From an uncultured Candidatus Melainabacteria bacterium (GTDB lineage: Bacteria > Cyanobacteriota > Vampirovibrionia > Gastranaerophilales > Gastranaerophilaceae), in contig CAKUTX010000010.1 in assembly GCA_934692485.1 (NCBI GenBank), positions 1 through 53,832 on the forward strand: DNA of 53,832 nucleotides, in the 5' to 3' direction. Positions 26,311-34,274 of this stretch are shown in pieces. Every line of letters starts with the position of its first letter. The stretch's first letter is position 1. The notes beneath the pieces are model-generated. The model was not told the DNA's origin, did no database searches, and saw nothing but the letters and a program-made list of their open reading frames with translations. A program made the translations under genes and the position numbers.

Positions 26311-27819
26311 TTAATCGTCAATATAAACTTCTCTGAACTGCAAACCGATAATCGCGCAAGAATGAACTAGATCTTGCCCTTCTACGCACAATTGAACAGA
26401 ATAATTTGATTCTGAAATTTCTGCTTTTTCCATTGTATCTTTATTTACAGACCAAACAGGGATAACAGAATTATCATCTGCCCAATGACAAGGCAAGCCG
26501 TCAGATGTTTCTTCATCGGCCCAAATCAAATGGTCTTGATAAACAGAATAGATATGCTCTTTATCATCTGGAGTTTCGCTATCGTAATCTTTGTAAACAG
26601 AAAAATTAAAATTATTTTCATATTCCGTATCAAGAAGAAAATAAAATTCATCAATCATTTTTCTATGATGCGGTGTTGTAATACTCAAAAACGGAGTTTT
26701 CCACATAAACTTTATCGGCAGTCCGTTAAAAGTTGTTCCAAAATCTTCTTTATAAACATTCCCAATATCATCTGCCGTGTAAACAAATCCATTATAAATT
26801 GTCGCAGCTAAAATATTTTGAGGAATAACTCGCTTATACCAAGATTTATTAACATAATCATTAATCCAAATCGTGTGAAAATACTTATCTGACACATATG
26901 GAAAGAAATACCAAATCTGATTTTTTGACTCGTAGTGCAGCGCAAAAGCTTTTTCTAATTCTGTAAACTTAGAAAATTCTTCCTTTATTTTCAGAGAAAT
27001 TTCACTTCCGAGTTGAATTTGATTTAACTCTCCAACTTGTTCCAAAGCAAAAATTCCATTACTCAAAAAATATTGTTTGTTTTCTACATTTATAATAGAA
27101 TTTTGACTTACTGCGCCTTTATTCGCAAACAAAGTTATTGCAAAGTCATCTGGACTTGTTCCGGAAAGCAAATAAACACTATTTTTTTTATAAACAGCCA
27201 AATAATCCTTATATGGCTTAAGAGCTGTAATTGAGCCGGTATCGGTATAAAACTCATTAATATAACCGGCATCATTTGCTGTAGTGAAATCATTATAAAT
27301 TCCAAGCGCAGAATAATAAATTGTTGCATCTTTAGCAATCCAAACTCTACCTTTATATGAAGTCATATACCCATCGGTTAAAACTTCTCCGTCCAACGTC
27401 TTTAACCCACAATCAATTACATCATAATTCTCATTATTTTTTATGTAAAAAAGACCATCCGACTCACTCATCACAAGAATTCCATTAATAAAATTCAAAA
27501 ATCTCGGTTTTTTACCGTTCAAAGTTTTATCAATTAGAATTTTTTTAGAATGCAATTCATCATAAATATAAATTTTACCGGAAATAGTAGTTATCAATAA
27601 CTTAGAAACATCATACGCTACAAATTCTGCAAGTCCGGTAATCTCCTCTCCAAACTCTAAAACTAAAGAATTTCCATTTTGTTTGGTAACTCCACGATTT
27701 TTAAAAATTTCAACATTTTCAGAATTCGACCAATAAATTTTTTTCGTATCAGAACCAAGCTCTGTTTTAGTTAACGACTGATTAATTCCACCAGACAAAT
27801 TATAATATGAAACTTCCAT
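26311..27819 (-). CDS. Tail nozzle/hub-like beta-propeller protein
   Basis: 502 residues with repeating blade-like segments (KLLITTISGKIYIYDE, FINGILVMSESDGLFYIK, YKGRVWIAKDATIYYSALG, YKDYLAVYKKNSVYLLSG, YNGFVYTADDIGNVYKED). This is the pattern of beta-propeller tail proteins such as P22 gp10 and T7 gp12, which close the short tail. The opening SYYNLSGGINQSLTKTEL is also typical. It implies a podovirus-type virion. AAGGAGA precedes the ATG. Confidence 0.75.
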   Translation of the reverse strand: MEVSYYNLSGGINQSLTKTELGSDTKKIYWSNSENVEIFKNRGVTKQNGNSLVLEFGEEITGLAEFVAYDVSKLLITTISGKIYIYDELHSKKILIDKTLNGKKPRFLNFINGILVMSESDGLFYIKNNENYDVIDCGLKTLDGEVLTDGYMTSYKGRVWIAKDATIYYSALGIYNDFTTANDAGYINEFYTDTGSITALKPYKDYLAVYKKNSVYLLSGTSPDDFAITLFANKGAVSQNSIINVENKQYFLSNGIFALEQVGELNQIQLGSEISLKIKEEFSKFTELEKAFALHYESKNQIWYFFPYVSDKYFHTIWINDYVNKSWYKRVIPQNILAATIYNGFVYTADDIGNVYKEDFGTTFNGLPIKFMWKTPFLSITTPHHRKMIDEFYFLLDTEYENNFNFSVYKDYDSETPDDKEHIYSVYQDHLIWADEETSDGLPCHWADDNSVIPVWSVNKDTMEKAEISESNYSVQLCVEGQDLVHSCAIIGLQFREVYIDD

Positions 27820-27849
27820 AATTTTCTCCTTTTTTGCAACTCAAATCTT

Positions 27850-28341
27850 CTAAACACATTTGCTCAAATACCATTTAATTTTTGAACGAATGAAACTTCC
27901 AACATCATTTTTATCCACCCATGGATAAGGCGGAATATAAGTTATATCTATCTTTCCGGCAGAAGTTGTTTTTGGATTTTTCAATCCAAATTCATAATGA
28001 GTTAAAAAAGTTTGAGAATTCACACAAAACTTGTACTGCTTTGCCAGCTTTGCACAAAACTCCATTGTTGCTTCAAATTGTTTTTTAGTAATCGGATACT
28101 TTCCAACATTCAATTTATTTTTATAGCCGGCCATCGCACACATTGCGACTCCAATACTGCCTGTATTTCCTCCACCAGTATGAGCGGCATATTTCCCTAT
28201 TCTGCAAACAGCATTACTTTCAGGCTTAAATTTCCCTTCATGAATTTTGCCAACTTTATCAATCAAAAAATGATAATGTTCTTTTTCGTAATCAGTTGGA
28301 TAATAACTGCCTGCAGTCCAATGAATAATTACTCGTTTCAT
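27850..28341 (-). CDS. N-acetylmuramoyl-L-alanine amidase (endolysin)
   Basis: 163 residues, the size of T7-lysozyme-type Amidase_2 enzymes. VIIHWTAGSY gives the first zinc His (H7), AAHTGGGNTGSIGVAMC holds the second His and the glycine-rich loop, and GKIDIT the Lys/Asp pair near the end. It cleaves the lactyl-amide bond between muramic acid and the stem peptide for cell lysis. There is no signal peptide, so a holin would be needed. The ATG at 28341 has GGAGG upstream; the 5' 50 bases overlap the HTH gene in another frame. Confidence 0.92.
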   Translation of the reverse strand: MKRVIIHWTAGSYYPTDYEKEHYHFLIDKVGKIHEGKFKPESNAVCRIGKYAAHTGGGNTGSIGVAMCAMAGYKNKLNVGKYPITKKQFEATMEFCAKLAKQYKFCVNSQTFLTHYEFGLKNPKTTSAGKIDITYIPPYPWVDKNDVGSFIRSKIKWYLSKCV

Positions 28342-28546
28342 AAAAATCCTCCAGCCATTCTTTATTTTTAAGTTTGTAAATCATAACGGCATGTGTTCTA
28401 TTTTGGGCTCGCAGTTTTAATACTGCCCTATCGATGTGACTTCTAACTGTTCCATATGCTATATTAAGTTCGACTCCTATTTCTTTATCTGAATAACCAA
28501 GAGCAACCAAAGTCATCACCTCAAGTTCTTTCGGAGAGAGTATCAT
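28292..28546 (-). CDS. Small LuxR-type helix-turn-helix regulator
   Basis: 84 residues, nearly all a GerE/LuxR DNA-binding domain: LSPKELEVMTLVALGYSDKEIGVELNIAYGTVRSHIDRAVLKLRAQNRTHAV. There is no receiver or ligand-binding domain. It is the first gene of the cluster, with AAAGGAA upstream, and overlaps the amidase start by 50 bases, so the two are probably coupled. It is a good candidate for a dedicated activator of the structural genes; its target sites are not identified. Confidence 0.85.
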   Translation of the reverse strand: MILSPKELEVMTLVALGYSDKEIGVELNIAYGTVRSHIDRAVLKLRAQNRTHAVMIYKLKNKEWLEDFYETSNYSLDCRQLLSN

Positions 28547-28624
28547 TTTCTTAATTCCTTTTTCGTTATTTGTAAACCTAGCATATATAAAACCTGTTCA
28601 AATTCATTCATAATATTTCCGTTC

Positions 28625-28652
28625 TAAAAAAAAAATGGGCGGAAATCCGCCC
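28625..28652 (-). terminator. Intrinsic terminator bounding the phage cluster
   Basis: GGGCGGA-AA-TCCGCCC (28637..28652) is followed on the minus strand by ATTTTTTTTTT. It ends the gene at 28671..29111 just before the HTH gene and so insulates the cluster. Confidence 0.9.
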
Positions 28653-28670
28653 TAAAAGAGTAAGATAATT

Positions 28671-29111
28671 TTAAGGATTGATTTTTATATCTTTATTTTC
28701 TGTTAACCCGATTTTTAAAGAACGCAAATTTGAATAACATCTTTTCTTCACTCCAAATTCGTTGTAATTCAAGTAAAAAGTTCCATGTTTAACAGAGTTG
28801 TAATTTATCGGACGAATTTCATACAAAACAATTTTTTTCATTTTTTTGAAAAAATCTCTTGCCTTTCGATTAATTTTTCTCACAATCGAAATATTATCAT
28901 CCGCATCAATTCTGGTAAGCTGAACGACAGTATGCCCACATACTGGACATTTTGGTAAATAATCCAACTCGCTCAGCACAAAGTTTTCCTGAGGCACAAT
29001 CCTATAAGACTTTGTCTTATGGAGAGCACCGCAGCAATGAATATACCCCATACCGCTAATCTCCTTATGGTAAACAGTTTTGCCATCTATGGGCGTGAAC
29101 CTTAACCACAT
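28671..29111 (-). CDS. Zinc-ribbon protein of unknown function
   Basis: 146 residues. A first pair, YIHCCGALHKTKSYRIVP, and a second, LPKCPVCGHTVVQLTRID, look like one zinc ribbon, followed by a basic helix and a small beta region. No family recognised. The layout (CCG, then RIVP, then CxxCG with V..RI) parallels the 127-residue protein at 49170..49553. The ATG lies only 4 bases after a TATACT box on the minus strand, so the mRNA may be leaderless or start at an internal Met. It has its own terminator. Confidence 0.75.
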   Translation of the reverse strand: MWLRFTPIDGKTVYHKEISGMGYIHCCGALHKTKSYRIVPQENFVLSELDYLPKCPVCGHTVVQLTRIDADDNISIVRKINRKARDFFKKMKKIVLYEIRPINYNSVKHGTFYLNYNEFGVKKRCYSNLRSLKIGLTENKDIKINP

Positions 29112-29220
29112 TTTTAGTATAACGTATTTAAAACTTTTGAAAAGTCCCTAATAAAATACACATGCCAACATGTCCATGAATTCATGGAGAAACAAACAAT
29201 TAAAAAAAAAGAAACAAAAC

Positions 29221-30300
29221 CTACTTAACACACAATTCACAGCACATTTGACAAGCTCCAAAAACCTTTGCAGCATGCAAATTTTTTCTAAAACATCTGT
29301 AATTTGGAAGATTAAAAACTTCTTTTATTGGCATATCTTTAACACTACCGATTTTTTGTGACAAACAAGGATAAACATCACCAGCAGGTGTAATCATCAT
29401 ATTTGAATACGGATACATACAAGGTTTATAAATTTCCGAAACAGGTTTTTCTGAAGAAGTATTGAAAAATTCTTCAATTTTTTCAAGCGGATTTTTTGAA
29501 TATTCAAACTTCGGAGAAAACCTGATTTTAACCTTCGATTTTTTACTCAAACTCTCTAATTCTTTGTAAACTTCTTTAAAATGGTCCATATCAAAATATT
29601 TTTCAATCGGATAATTTGCATTAAATTCTGGCACAAAACTGTCAAACAATACTGAATTTTGTTTCAAATTATTATTCCTCAAGAAAGATATTGAAAGGAA
29701 GTTAAACTTTTTTTCTTCACACAATTTATAAAGTTTTACCAAATCATCCAAATTGTTTTCCAATACAATTGTTTTAATATCAATCATCGGGCGCTTTTTT
29801 CGAGAATTCATATTGTCAAAATTATCCATTATTTTATCCCAAATTCCTGCCTTATTACGATTAATATTATGATTTTCGCCATAACCATCCAGCGAAACCG
29901 ACAAAAGCATCATTTTACTTTTTATAAATGCATCGATAATTTCATCATTTATCAAAATCCCGTTTGAAACAACATTTAATTTTCCAAACGTTTTCTTAGA
30001 TGTTCTCATCAAAATATCAATGAAATCTTTTCTAATAAGAGGTTCTCCACCCACCAAAGTAACAAACGAATACCAAGGAATTTGCTCAATAATTTTGAAC
30101 CATTCTTCTGTAGACAATTCATCTTTTTGACGGTCATTCCCAACATAACAATATGGACAGTTTAAATTACAACGATAAGTCAATTCAAAGAAATATCTCA
30201 AAGGCATAGGAGCCAAACCACTTCTGTCATTGTATGCAGGCAAAGCGTATAAATTCCTGCCTAAATCGAATAAATTAGAAAGATTTACCACTCTAGCCAC
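29221..30300 (-). CDS. Radical SAM/SPASM-domain protein
   Basis: 359 residues. TYRCNLNCPYC (C44, C48, C51) binds the SAM [4Fe-4S] cluster; LVGGEPLIR and the SVSLDGYGENHN segment complete the radical SAM barrel. The C-terminal part has CMYPYSNMMITPAGDVYPC and CQMCCELCVK, the cysteines of a SPASM domain that carries auxiliary clusters. Such enzymes modify peptides or mature enzymes. No precursor peptide gene is seen nearby. The start overlaps the ZIP gene stop by 8 bases, so they are cotranscribed. Confidence 0.92.
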   Translation of the reverse strand: MARVVNLSNLFDLGRNLYALPAYNDRSGLAPMPLRYFFELTYRCNLNCPYCYVGNDRQKDELSTEEWFKIIEQIPWYSFVTLVGGEPLIRKDFIDILMRTSKKTFGKLNVVSNGILINDEIIDAFIKSKMMLLSVSLDGYGENHNINRNKAGIWDKIMDNFDNMNSRKKRPMIDIKTIVLENNLDDLVKLYKLCEEKKFNFLSISFLRNNNLKQNSVLFDSFVPEFNANYPIEKYFDMDHFKEVYKELESLSKKSKVKIRFSPKFEYSKNPLEKIEEFFNTSSEKPVSEIYKPCMYPYSNMMITPAGDVYPCLSQKIGSVKDMPIKEVFNLPNYRCFRKNLHAAKVFGACQMCCELCVK

Positions 30301-31093
30301 CTATCAAAATTAAACTTATCCATATAACCAAAATTCCTGACAAAATACCGACAATAGACTGGTGCCAATCACCGTACTCTTTTGCCAATGGAAGCAAAGT
30401 ATCAAATGAAATATAAATCATTATTCCGGCAACAGCTGCCATCAAAGCTCCAATCAAAACTTGCGGCAAGAACAATCCAAAGATAAACATTCCGACCAAA
30501 GCACCAATCGGTTCTGTTATTCCAGAAAGCGCCGCATACAACATTGCATAACGTTTTTTCCCTGTAACATGGTACATAGGCAACGCAACTGCAATACCTT
30601 CCGGAATATTATGAATTGCAATCGCAAGTCCTACAGACAGTCCCAATGTAATATTTTGAGTCGTTGTAAAAAACGTTGCCATACCTTCTGGAAAATTATG
30701 TACACAAATCGCAATTGCGGTAAAAATTCCGGCTCTTTTAATTCTATAATTTCTATGAGCAGGGCCATCCGGATGCAAAACATCCTCTGTATCAATGTGG
30801 TCAGGCAAAAAATAGTCAATCAGAATTGCAACAATCAAACCGGCAATAAATCCAGCTAAAGTTAACCATTCATGTGATGTCGCAAAGTGTTGAGCCAAAA
30901 GTTTATCAGCCTCTGGCAACATATCCATAAATGAAACAAAAACCATCACTCCGGCAGAAAAGCCAAGTCCTACAGACAAAGCTTTCAAATTATCTTTTTT
31001 CACTATGAATGCAATTCCACCACCAATAGCAGTAGATAAACCTGCAAAAAGTGTTATTAGCATTGCTGGGGCAAAATTATTAGGTATAATCAT
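30293..31093 (-). CDS. ZIP-family metal transporter (ZupT-like)
   Basis: 266 residues with about eight membrane segments. VHNFPEGMATFF (near 131-142) and IHNIPEGIAVALP (near 160-172) are the metal-binding helices of ZIP transporters; the loop between segments 3 and 4 holds a His/Asp-rich stretch (PDHIDTEDVLHPDGPAH). It imports zinc, iron or manganese across the inner membrane. GAAAGGAA lies upstream. It could supply iron for the overlapping iron-sulfur radical SAM enzyme, but that is inference. Confidence 0.93.
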   Translation of the reverse strand: MIIPNNFAPAMLITLFAGLSTAIGGGIAFIVKKDNLKALSVGLGFSAGVMVFVSFMDMLPEADKLLAQHFATSHEWLTLAGFIAGLIVAILIDYFLPDHIDTEDVLHPDGPAHRNYRIKRAGIFTAIAICVHNFPEGMATFFTTTQNITLGLSVGLAIAIHNIPEGIAVALPMYHVTGKKRYAMLYAALSGITEPIGALVGMFIFGLFLPQVLIGALMAAVAGIMIYISFDTLLPLAKEYGDWHQSIVGILSGILVIWISLILIGG

Positions 31094-31166
31094 ATTTTAT
31101 TTAATTCCTTTCAAAATTATAATAACATAAAGGAAAAATATGTAAAAATATAATAAAATCTGATAG

Positions 31167-31313
31167 TATTACGAAATATAAAGATGTATTTAAAAATAGC
31201 TCAACCCCAGATATAATGCCGCTATGCTTTGCTATGCTATGCTGGGCGGGGCACTATAGCAAGTTTTTCAGTCTTTCTGTTTTAATATTTATGTAGGTGT
31301 GCAAGCAAGAAAG
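31167..31313 (+). promoter_or_regulatory. Conserved promoter-leader element, copy 1
   Basis: ATTACGAAATATAAAGA (31169 on) is followed at fixed distance by TATAATGC (-10), then imperfect CTATG/TATGC pentamers, GGGGCACTATAGC and a T-rich leader with ATGTAGGTGTG before the ribosome site. Same layout at 50740..50846 and 52423..52508. A classical -35 is absent (TTTAAA at 17 bases), suggesting an activator binding the upstream block. Confidence 0.7.
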
Positions 31314-31321
31314 GTTTAGTA

Positions 31322-32437
31322 ATGGCAATAGAAGCAGTCAAAAATTATTCAGTTAGGCTTCAACAAACTCCAAAAGCAAGTTTGAAATCGCAACAAAGTT
31401 TTACGTCAAACTCTGAAGTTGATGAAGAAAAGTCAAACGCGACAAAATATATGATAGGTGCAACAGCATTAGCAGCTGTAATCGGACTAGGAGTTCTCGG
31501 ATATAAAGGTAAATTAGGCAAAGGTATTCGAGAATTTTTAGGTGGTGCCGAAAAAGCTGTAAAAGATGGTGCAGAAAATGCTGCAAAAGATGGTGCTCAA
31601 AATGGAGGATGGAATGTAGCGAAAAAGAAATTTGTTGATGGTAAAGAATATACTGGTTTTTTGGAAACTAAAAAAGCTAAATTAACTTATGAAAATGGTT
31701 ATATTGTAAAATCAGAATTAGCTGATGGAACAGTTAAAGTTTATCATCGAGATTTCAATGGTTTTGTTGATCATGTTTCTATTACTAAACCAAATGACTA
31801 TACTTTAAGTATATTCATAGGAAAAGATGGTTCTATTTCGAAGTCTAAGTATATTCCAAGTGGGAGTCCTAGTTTTAAATTAGCATCAGGTAGACAAATT
31901 GAAGACGGTAGTATTTGGTATGACACTGAAATTACTCCAGATGGAAAGTCTCATAAAATTAAAATTGAAGAGTATGGTTGGTCAAGTGAAAACTATAAAA
32001 ATGGTAAAGGAGTCTTTATTCATAGAGAAATAGATTTGGAAACAAATGAAACTAAAACTTTTAACTTAGCCAAAGATTCCATTTGTTATCCATCAGCCAA
32101 AGGACACAAAGTAATTAATGGTAAAAAGTTTTCAATTATATATGATAAAGAAGGAAAAATTGAATGCGCTCATCATACATTATACAATCCAAAAACTAAC
32201 ACAATAACAAGAGAATCCTATAAAATGCAAGACGGGAAATTAGTTCCTTGGCGTACTGATCAAATTGATAAAAAAACAGGATATATGCTTATACGTTATG
32301 AAGATGGTCATATGGTCTTGGATTTAAATAATAATATTTCTAAAAATGGTCGTTATCATAGTGGTTATTTAGAAGAGCATGACATAGAAAGAATTAAGCA
32401 AATTATTGCAGAAAAAGGCTTCAATTTTAATGTATAA
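31322..32437 (+). CDS. Membrane-anchored protein of unknown function
   Basis: 371 residues. Residues 1-42 are polar, one membrane segment follows (about 43-61, ATKYMIGATALAAVIGLGVLGY), then an Ala/Lys/Gly helix (KAVKDGAENAAKDGAQNGG), then many short beta repeats with 'DG' turns (YENGYIVKSELADGTVKVYH, ITPDGKSHKIKIEEYG, MLIRYEDGHMVLDL), like a beta-rich repeat surface or effector protein. No family recognised. It starts with a good AAGG site 8 bases before the ATG and is preceded by the conserved leader. It has its own terminator. Confidence 0.75.
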   Translation: MAIEAVKNYSVRLQQTPKASLKSQQSFTSNSEVDEEKSNATKYMIGATALAAVIGLGVLGYKGKLGKGIREFLGGAEKAVKDGAENAAKDGAQNGGWNVAKKKFVDGKEYTGFLETKKAKLTYENGYIVKSELADGTVKVYHRDFNGFVDHVSITKPNDYTLSIFIGKDGSISKSKYIPSGSPSFKLASGRQIEDGSIWYDTEITPDGKSHKIKIEEYGWSSENYKNGKGVFIHREIDLETNETKTFNLAKDSICYPSAKGHKVINGKKFSIIYDKEGKIECAHHTLYNPKTNTITRESYKMQDGKLVPWRTDQIDKKTGYMLIRYEDGHMVLDLNNNISKNGRYHSGYLEEHDIERIKQIIAEKGFNFNV

Positions 32438-32453
32438 AAATTAAAAACTGTAG

Positions 32454-32489
32454 GGTGGAGAAAACGTAAGTGTCTCCACCTTATTTTTT
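32454..32489 (+). terminator. Intrinsic terminator after the 371-residue protein gene
   Basis: GGTGGAGA and TCTCCACC form an 8-bp stem with an 11-base loop, followed by TTATTTTTT. Confidence 0.85.
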
Positions 32490-32554
32490 GCATAAAAACT
32501 TATGTATCCAAAATTTTAGAATTTGTATAAAAAATATATTTAAACTTGCTGAAC

Positions 32555-32760
32555 TTCCCCCCCTCGAAATCAAAGATTTCGGTCCTCTCTCAAGTGGAGG
32601 ACATGAGTAATAAGTCTTTTTATACAAAAAATTAACCCCTCTCCCGAATTCGTAATGCTCACATCCGTTCGCAAACGACTTCCGACCTCTTCCCCCGGAG
32701 AGGTGAAATCTGCCTAATATCCTCTCTCCGAGGGAGAGAGCTAGAGAGAGGGGTTGGACT
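32555..32760. repeat. Palindromic repeat cluster, no gene
   Basis: The 418-base gap 32438..32855 holds no convincing gene. It contains CCTCTCTCCGAGGGAGAGAG (32719..32738) and an outer inverted pair ACCCCTCTC (32635 on) and GAGAGGGGT (to 32756), plus CCCCCCCTCGAAATC...GGTCCTCTC. A 111-codon frame on the minus strand here has odd repeat-like composition and is not a gene. It resembles the palindromes at 12478..12740. Confidence 0.65.
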
Positions 32761-32855
32761 TGATAAAAATTAAAAAAACTATTACTACTATTAATAACAT
32801 TAGTAATCGTGTTCAATGACTTGTGTTGGAAGAATGAGTATCTTTGTAGCTAAAT

Positions 32856-34202
32856 TTAAATTTCAACCCCTCTCATCATATCGACAAGAGTGGCAATTGT
32901 TGTATCCATACTAACAATATCCGTTGTTCTTTGTTGTAAAAATGCGTTAATCTTTGGCATCATTTCAATTGCCGTATCAAGTCTTGGATTTGACCCCGGT
33001 TGATACATTCCGACATCAATCAAATCCTTATTTTCTCTATATAAAGACATTATTGTACGCATTTTACCGGCAGCCTCTTTGTGTTCAGGAGTAGCAATCG
33101 CAGACATTAACCTCGAAATACTTCCCAGCACATCAATAGCAGGATAATGATTCATTTCCGCAACTTTTCTTGACAGAAAAATGTGACCGTCTACAATACC
33201 ACGCACAATATCTACAATCGGGTCAGAAATATCATCACCTTCCATCAAAACGGTATACAATGCTGTTATAGACCCCTTAGGGCTATTCCCAGCACGTTCA
33301 AGAACTTTTTGTAACCAAGAAAAAATCGATGGCGGATAACCTTTCATCGTAGGAGGTTCCCCTAAAGACAAACCAACCTCACGACCAGCCATAGCACAAC
33401 GAGTAACAGTATCTGTCATTAAAAACACTTTCTTTCCCTGATCTCTAAAATATTCACAAACTGCAGTTGCCGTCAACAAAGCTTTTTGTCTGATTAATGG
33501 TGGCTGGTCTCCTGTAGAACAAACCAAGACTGATTTTGCCATACCTTTTTCTCCAAGCGCATCTTCAACAAATTCTTTTACTTCTCTACCACGTTCACCA
33601 ATCAGTGCAACTACGTTTACATCCGCATCAGAATTCCGTGCAATCATACCCAAAAGAGTACTTTTACCAACCCCAGAACCAGCGAACAAGCCAAGACGCT
33701 GACCGCAACCCATTGTCATGCAACTATCAATCGCCCTGACTCCAGTTGAAAATATCTCCGTAATAATCGGCCTTTCAAACGGGCCAGGAGGCGGACCTTC
33801 TACAGGGCGCCAAGTTGCACCTGTAGTATCAAGCGGTTTTCCATCAATCGGATCTCCCATAGGATTTATTAATCTTCCTAATAAAAAATCTCCAACAGGT
33901 ATAGTAATCGGCCTTCCGGTAGATGTAACAAGACTTCCCTGTCCAATACCTTCTCCATCGTAAAGCAAAAGTAATTGGGCAACTTCCCCTTTAAAAGCTT
34001 GAACTTCAGCTGGTTTTCTTCTCCCATCTTTTGTTTCGATAAAGCATAAATCTCCGACTTTCAATCCGGGAAGCTTTACCTCAACCGTCAAACCCAAAAG
34101 TTTTGAAACAGTACCCTTAAACCTAAATAGTTCTGTTTCATCCAATTTATTTTTAACTTTTGATTTCAGTTCTTGCAACTTGCTTATATCTAAACTATCC
34201 AT
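32856..34202 (-). CDS. fliI: FliI/SctN-type export ATPase, orphan
   Basis: 448 residues from the ATG at 34202, close to FliI (about 440). Walker A GLFAGSGVGKSTL is near residues 171-183; VALIGERGREVKEF, VFLMTDTVTRCAMAGREVGLSLGEPP and GSITALYTVLMEGDDISDPI are strong FliI/YscN signatures, and GRPITIPVGDFLLGRLINPMGDPIDG marks the N-terminal barrel. It hexamerises at the base of flagellar or type III export gates and unfolds substrates. No other flagellar gene lies next to it, and no Shine-Dalgarno is visible. The only other export-gate-like gene in the window is the FlhA_C-like protein at 38364. Confidence 0.93.
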   Translation of the reverse strand: MDSLDISKLQELKSKVKNKLDETELFRFKGTVSKLLGLTVEVKLPGLKVGDLCFIETKDGRRKPAEVQAFKGEVAQLLLLYDGEGIGQGSLVTSTGRPITIPVGDFLLGRLINPMGDPIDGKPLDTTGATWRPVEGPPPGPFERPIITEIFSTGVRAIDSCMTMGCGQRLGLFAGSGVGKSTLLGMIARNSDADVNVVALIGERGREVKEFVEDALGEKGMAKSVLVCSTGDQPPLIRQKALLTATAVCEYFRDQGKKVFLMTDTVTRCAMAGREVGLSLGEPPTMKGYPPSIFSWLQKVLERAGNSPKGSITALYTVLMEGDDISDPIVDIVRGIVDGHIFLSRKVAEMNHYPAIDVLGSISRLMSAIATPEHKEAAGKMRTIMSLYRENKDLIDVGMYQPGSNPRLDTAIEMMPKINAFLQQRTTDIVSMDTTIATLVDMMRGVEI

Positions 34203-34274
34203 AATAATTATTATAATATCTAATCCCAATTTAGCAATTTGTTTACAAAAGCATGTTTAATATATAATCTAAAT

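Larger units (their letters stand above)
17577..28546 (-). mobile_element. Podovirus-like structural/packaging cluster (defective prophage or GTA-like)
   Basis: About 11 kb of genes on the minus strand: HTH, amidase, nozzle-like protein, coat, holin-like, scaffold-like, adaptor, small terminase, small unknown, GNAT, portal, two moron genes, large terminase and a small membrane protein. Short-tail virion parts are present. Integrase, repressor, replication proteins, tape measure, tail spike and internal ejection proteins are not. A terminator bounds the right side (28625..28652); I see no attachment-site repeats. The order differs from the usual TerS-TerL-portal-coat. It may be a decayed prophage, a satellite, or a domesticated gene-transfer-agent-like unit. 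Confidence 0.8.

Noticed and set aside
32481..32816. 111-codon frame on the minus strand
   Set aside because: It runs through palindromic repeats, has repeat-derived composition and no ribosome site; the repeats explain it.
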